Source: an uncultured Oscillospiraceae bacterium
GTDB lineage: Bacteria; Bacillota; Clostridia; Oscillospirales; Oscillospiraceae
Direction of reading: 5' to 3'
DNA length: 39,402 nt
Assembly: GCA_934631005.1 (NCBI GenBank)
Contig: CAKTXA010000025.1
Location: forward strand, 1 to 39,402
Under the pieces are notes generated by a model. The model was not told the origin of the DNA. It worked only from the letters and a program-made list of their open reading frames with translations, and searched no databases. Of this stretch, positions 38,177-39,402 are shown in pieces (within the stretch, counting starts at the first letter, position 1; each line of letters opens with the position of its first letter). The translations under genes and the position numbers were made by a program.

Positions 38177-39402
38177 ATGAAAAACCGATGGAAGCTTATT
38201 TTTATCCTCATGCTGGTGATGGCTCTTTGCCTGAGCCTTGCCGCCTGCGGCAAGGCTGACGATGTTGCGGGAGATGATTGGCGCACGACCGGCGTAGTGG
38301 CCGCAAGCGGCACCATCACCCATGACGGCGAGAGCGTGGACGTGCTGGTCACGGTGGGGGAAAGCAGCGCGGCGTTCTACCGCGATCTTCCCGAGCAGGT
38401 CCTCTTTGACAGCGTGGCCTTTCCCGAGACTATCGAGGACATCAGCAGCAGCGCCTTCCAAATCTCCTTCGACGATCAGAATGGGGACGGGGAGAGCGAC
38501 GTGCTGGTGGAGATCGGTCACGAGGACATGAGCAATACCACCATGCTCTGGCTGTGGGACCCCCAGGAGCGCTATGTCTATCAGCCGGAGTACTCCAGCT
38601 TCCATGTGCCCGGGGTGGCCGAGCCGGAGGAATTGATCGCCTCCTATGTGGGACTTTGGGAATATCAGGGCAAAAACCTCTGGCTGCGCGTCCACGAGGA
38701 TGCCACATGGGAATTTGTAAACGATCAGGATGAAGTGATCGAATACGGCACGCTGTGGGTGGACGAAAACGGCTTGACGCTCCACTTTGACGGCAGCGGC
38801 GATACCTTGCAGCTCGACCGCACCGTCAGCGGCGACCTCATCGACAGTGTGAACAATGGCACGCTCCTGCCTGTGGGGGGCATCCAGTCCAGCGAACCCT
38901 ATTTTACAAGAAACGGCCTTGAGCTCAATGCCGCCGTGGAGATGGGGACCTTCCTGCTGGAAGACGGAGTTTGCAGCTACTCCGGCCTTGGCGACGGCTA
39001 CAGCACCGGCGACTGCTATTGGGAGATCACAAAGAACGGCGATTACACCCATGACGGCATCCGCGAACTGCACTTTGACGCCATCTGCTACATCCCGGAG
39101 GACTCCATTCCGTATTTTTCCGAGCAGTACATCACCAATACCGACAGCGAGCTGTATGACTTCTACACCGGTATGTGGCTCACCACAGCAACGGCCTACG
39201 GCAACAGCCAGCGCGGCGACAACTACTATCTCCACACCGTCAGCTGGCAGGGGAACAGCTATCTCATTGAATTTGCCTACTCCACCGACTGGCAGTACAA
39301 CGTGGGCGACTGGGCGCAGGTCTTCACCAAGAGCTACGCCGTCTATCTCCCGGAGGACTATGACGGGCTGGTCTTTGCCGCCGAGGCGCAGCCGGACAAC
39401 TA
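38177..39402 (+). CDS. Lipoprotein, partial at the window edge
   Basis: An open frame of 408 codons from ATG 38177 (preceded by AAAGGAA/AAAGGAT) to the end of the window; the last two bases are TA, so it may stop at the very next base. It has a signal peptide with lipobox SLAAC. An early region resembles a VCBS/EF-like FDDQNGDGESDVLVEIG segment (Asp-rich, possible calcium loop). A unit around residues 155-240 (YVGLWEYQGKNLWLRVHEDA...GDTLQL) resembles the FEGIW repeats of the preceding gene. It has no recognised enzyme motif. The pair probably forms an operon of surface lipoproteins. Confidence 0.75.
   Translation, partial: MKNRWKLIFILMLVMALCLSLAACGKADDVAGDDWRTTGVVAASGTITHDGESVDVLVTVGESSAAFYRDLPEQVLFDSVAFPETIEDISSSAFQISFDDQNGDGESDVLVEIGHEDMSNTTMLWLWDPQERYVYQPEYSSFHVPGVAEPEELIASYVGLWEYQGKNLWLRVHEDATWEFVNDQDEVIEYGTLWVDENGLTLHFDGSGDTLQLDRTVSGDLIDSVNNGTLLPVGGIQSSEPYFTRNGLELNAAVEMGTFLLEDGVCSYSGLGDGYSTGDCYWEITKNGDYTHDGIRELHFDAICYIPEDSIPYFSEQYITNTDSELYDFYTGMWLTTATAYGNSQRGDNYYLHTVSWQGNSYLIEFAYSTDWQYNVGDWAQVFTKSYAVYLPEDYDGLVFAAEAQPDN

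Noticed and set aside
1..39402. CRISPR arrays, rRNA genes or complete insertion sequences
   Set aside because: No regularly spaced repeats, no rRNA-like sequence and no transposase motif were seen anywhere in the window.

Overview
The window (39.4 kb, strongly GC-rich, tightly packed genes with near-consensus AGGAGG-type ribosome binding sites) looks like the chromosome of an anaerobic, high-GC Firmicute of the Oscillospiraceae/Clostridiales type. This rests on the BlaI/M56 pair, the S-layer-homology (SLH) protein, several lipoproteins, a fused xanthine-dehydrogenase-like enzyme of the kind found in selenium-using clostridia, LuxR/LysR/TetR regulators and short intergenic palindromes. No taxonomic marker gene is present, so this is an inference.

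Layout. 0-2.5 kb: an MFS permease divergent from a D-2-hydroxyacid dehydrogenase that carries a frameshift. 2.6-5.8 kb: a fused [2Fe-2S]/molybdenum hydroxylase with a four-cluster ferredoxin, without the usual FAD subunit. 5.8-8 kb: a CDF metal exporter (Mn-like ligand pattern) and an M14 carboxypeptidase. 8-17.4 kb: a divergent locus. The FecCD-type permease and ATPase are read leftward. Rightward, in a tightly coupled operon, are a substrate-binding lipoprotein, a membrane-anchored Ig-like (BIG2) protein, an ExbB/TolQ-like proton channel, a small ExbD-like protein and a 1349-residue GLUG/SLH surface protein. The two arms share a promoter region with a perfect 18-bp palindrome. This is the most unusual assembly in the window: an apparently energised surface uptake system in what should be a single-membrane cell.

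17.4-22 kb: acyltransferase-3; a cytidylate-kinase-like/small membrane protein/MATE operon divergent from a LysR regulator. 22-29.1 kb: two related solute-binding-like lipoproteins flanking two signalling modules. One is BlaI plus an M56 sensor protease fused to an M23 peptidoglycan endopeptidase, with three operator-like sites. The other is an ECF sigma factor with an anti-sigma protein. 29.2-32.3 kb: a GNAT acetyltransferase, then an operon TetR - C39-like peptidase - isochorismatase-family hydrolase - DUF5131/Gp37-like protein, driven by a fully consensus promoter with a palindromic operator.

32.4-34.2 kb: a scar of an integrated element. It has the 3' half of a tRNA-Thr(CGU) with a perfect terminator palindrome, a possible integrase tail, an intact Fic toxin/VbhA-like antitoxin pair, a degenerate small ORF and an 18-bp direct repeat at both ends of the segment. 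34.3-39.4 kb: a MalT-like LuxR regulator with its own promoter and terminator, a DUF2442 protein started from TTG, and two lipoproteins with related Trp/acid-rich repeats, the last reaching the window edge.
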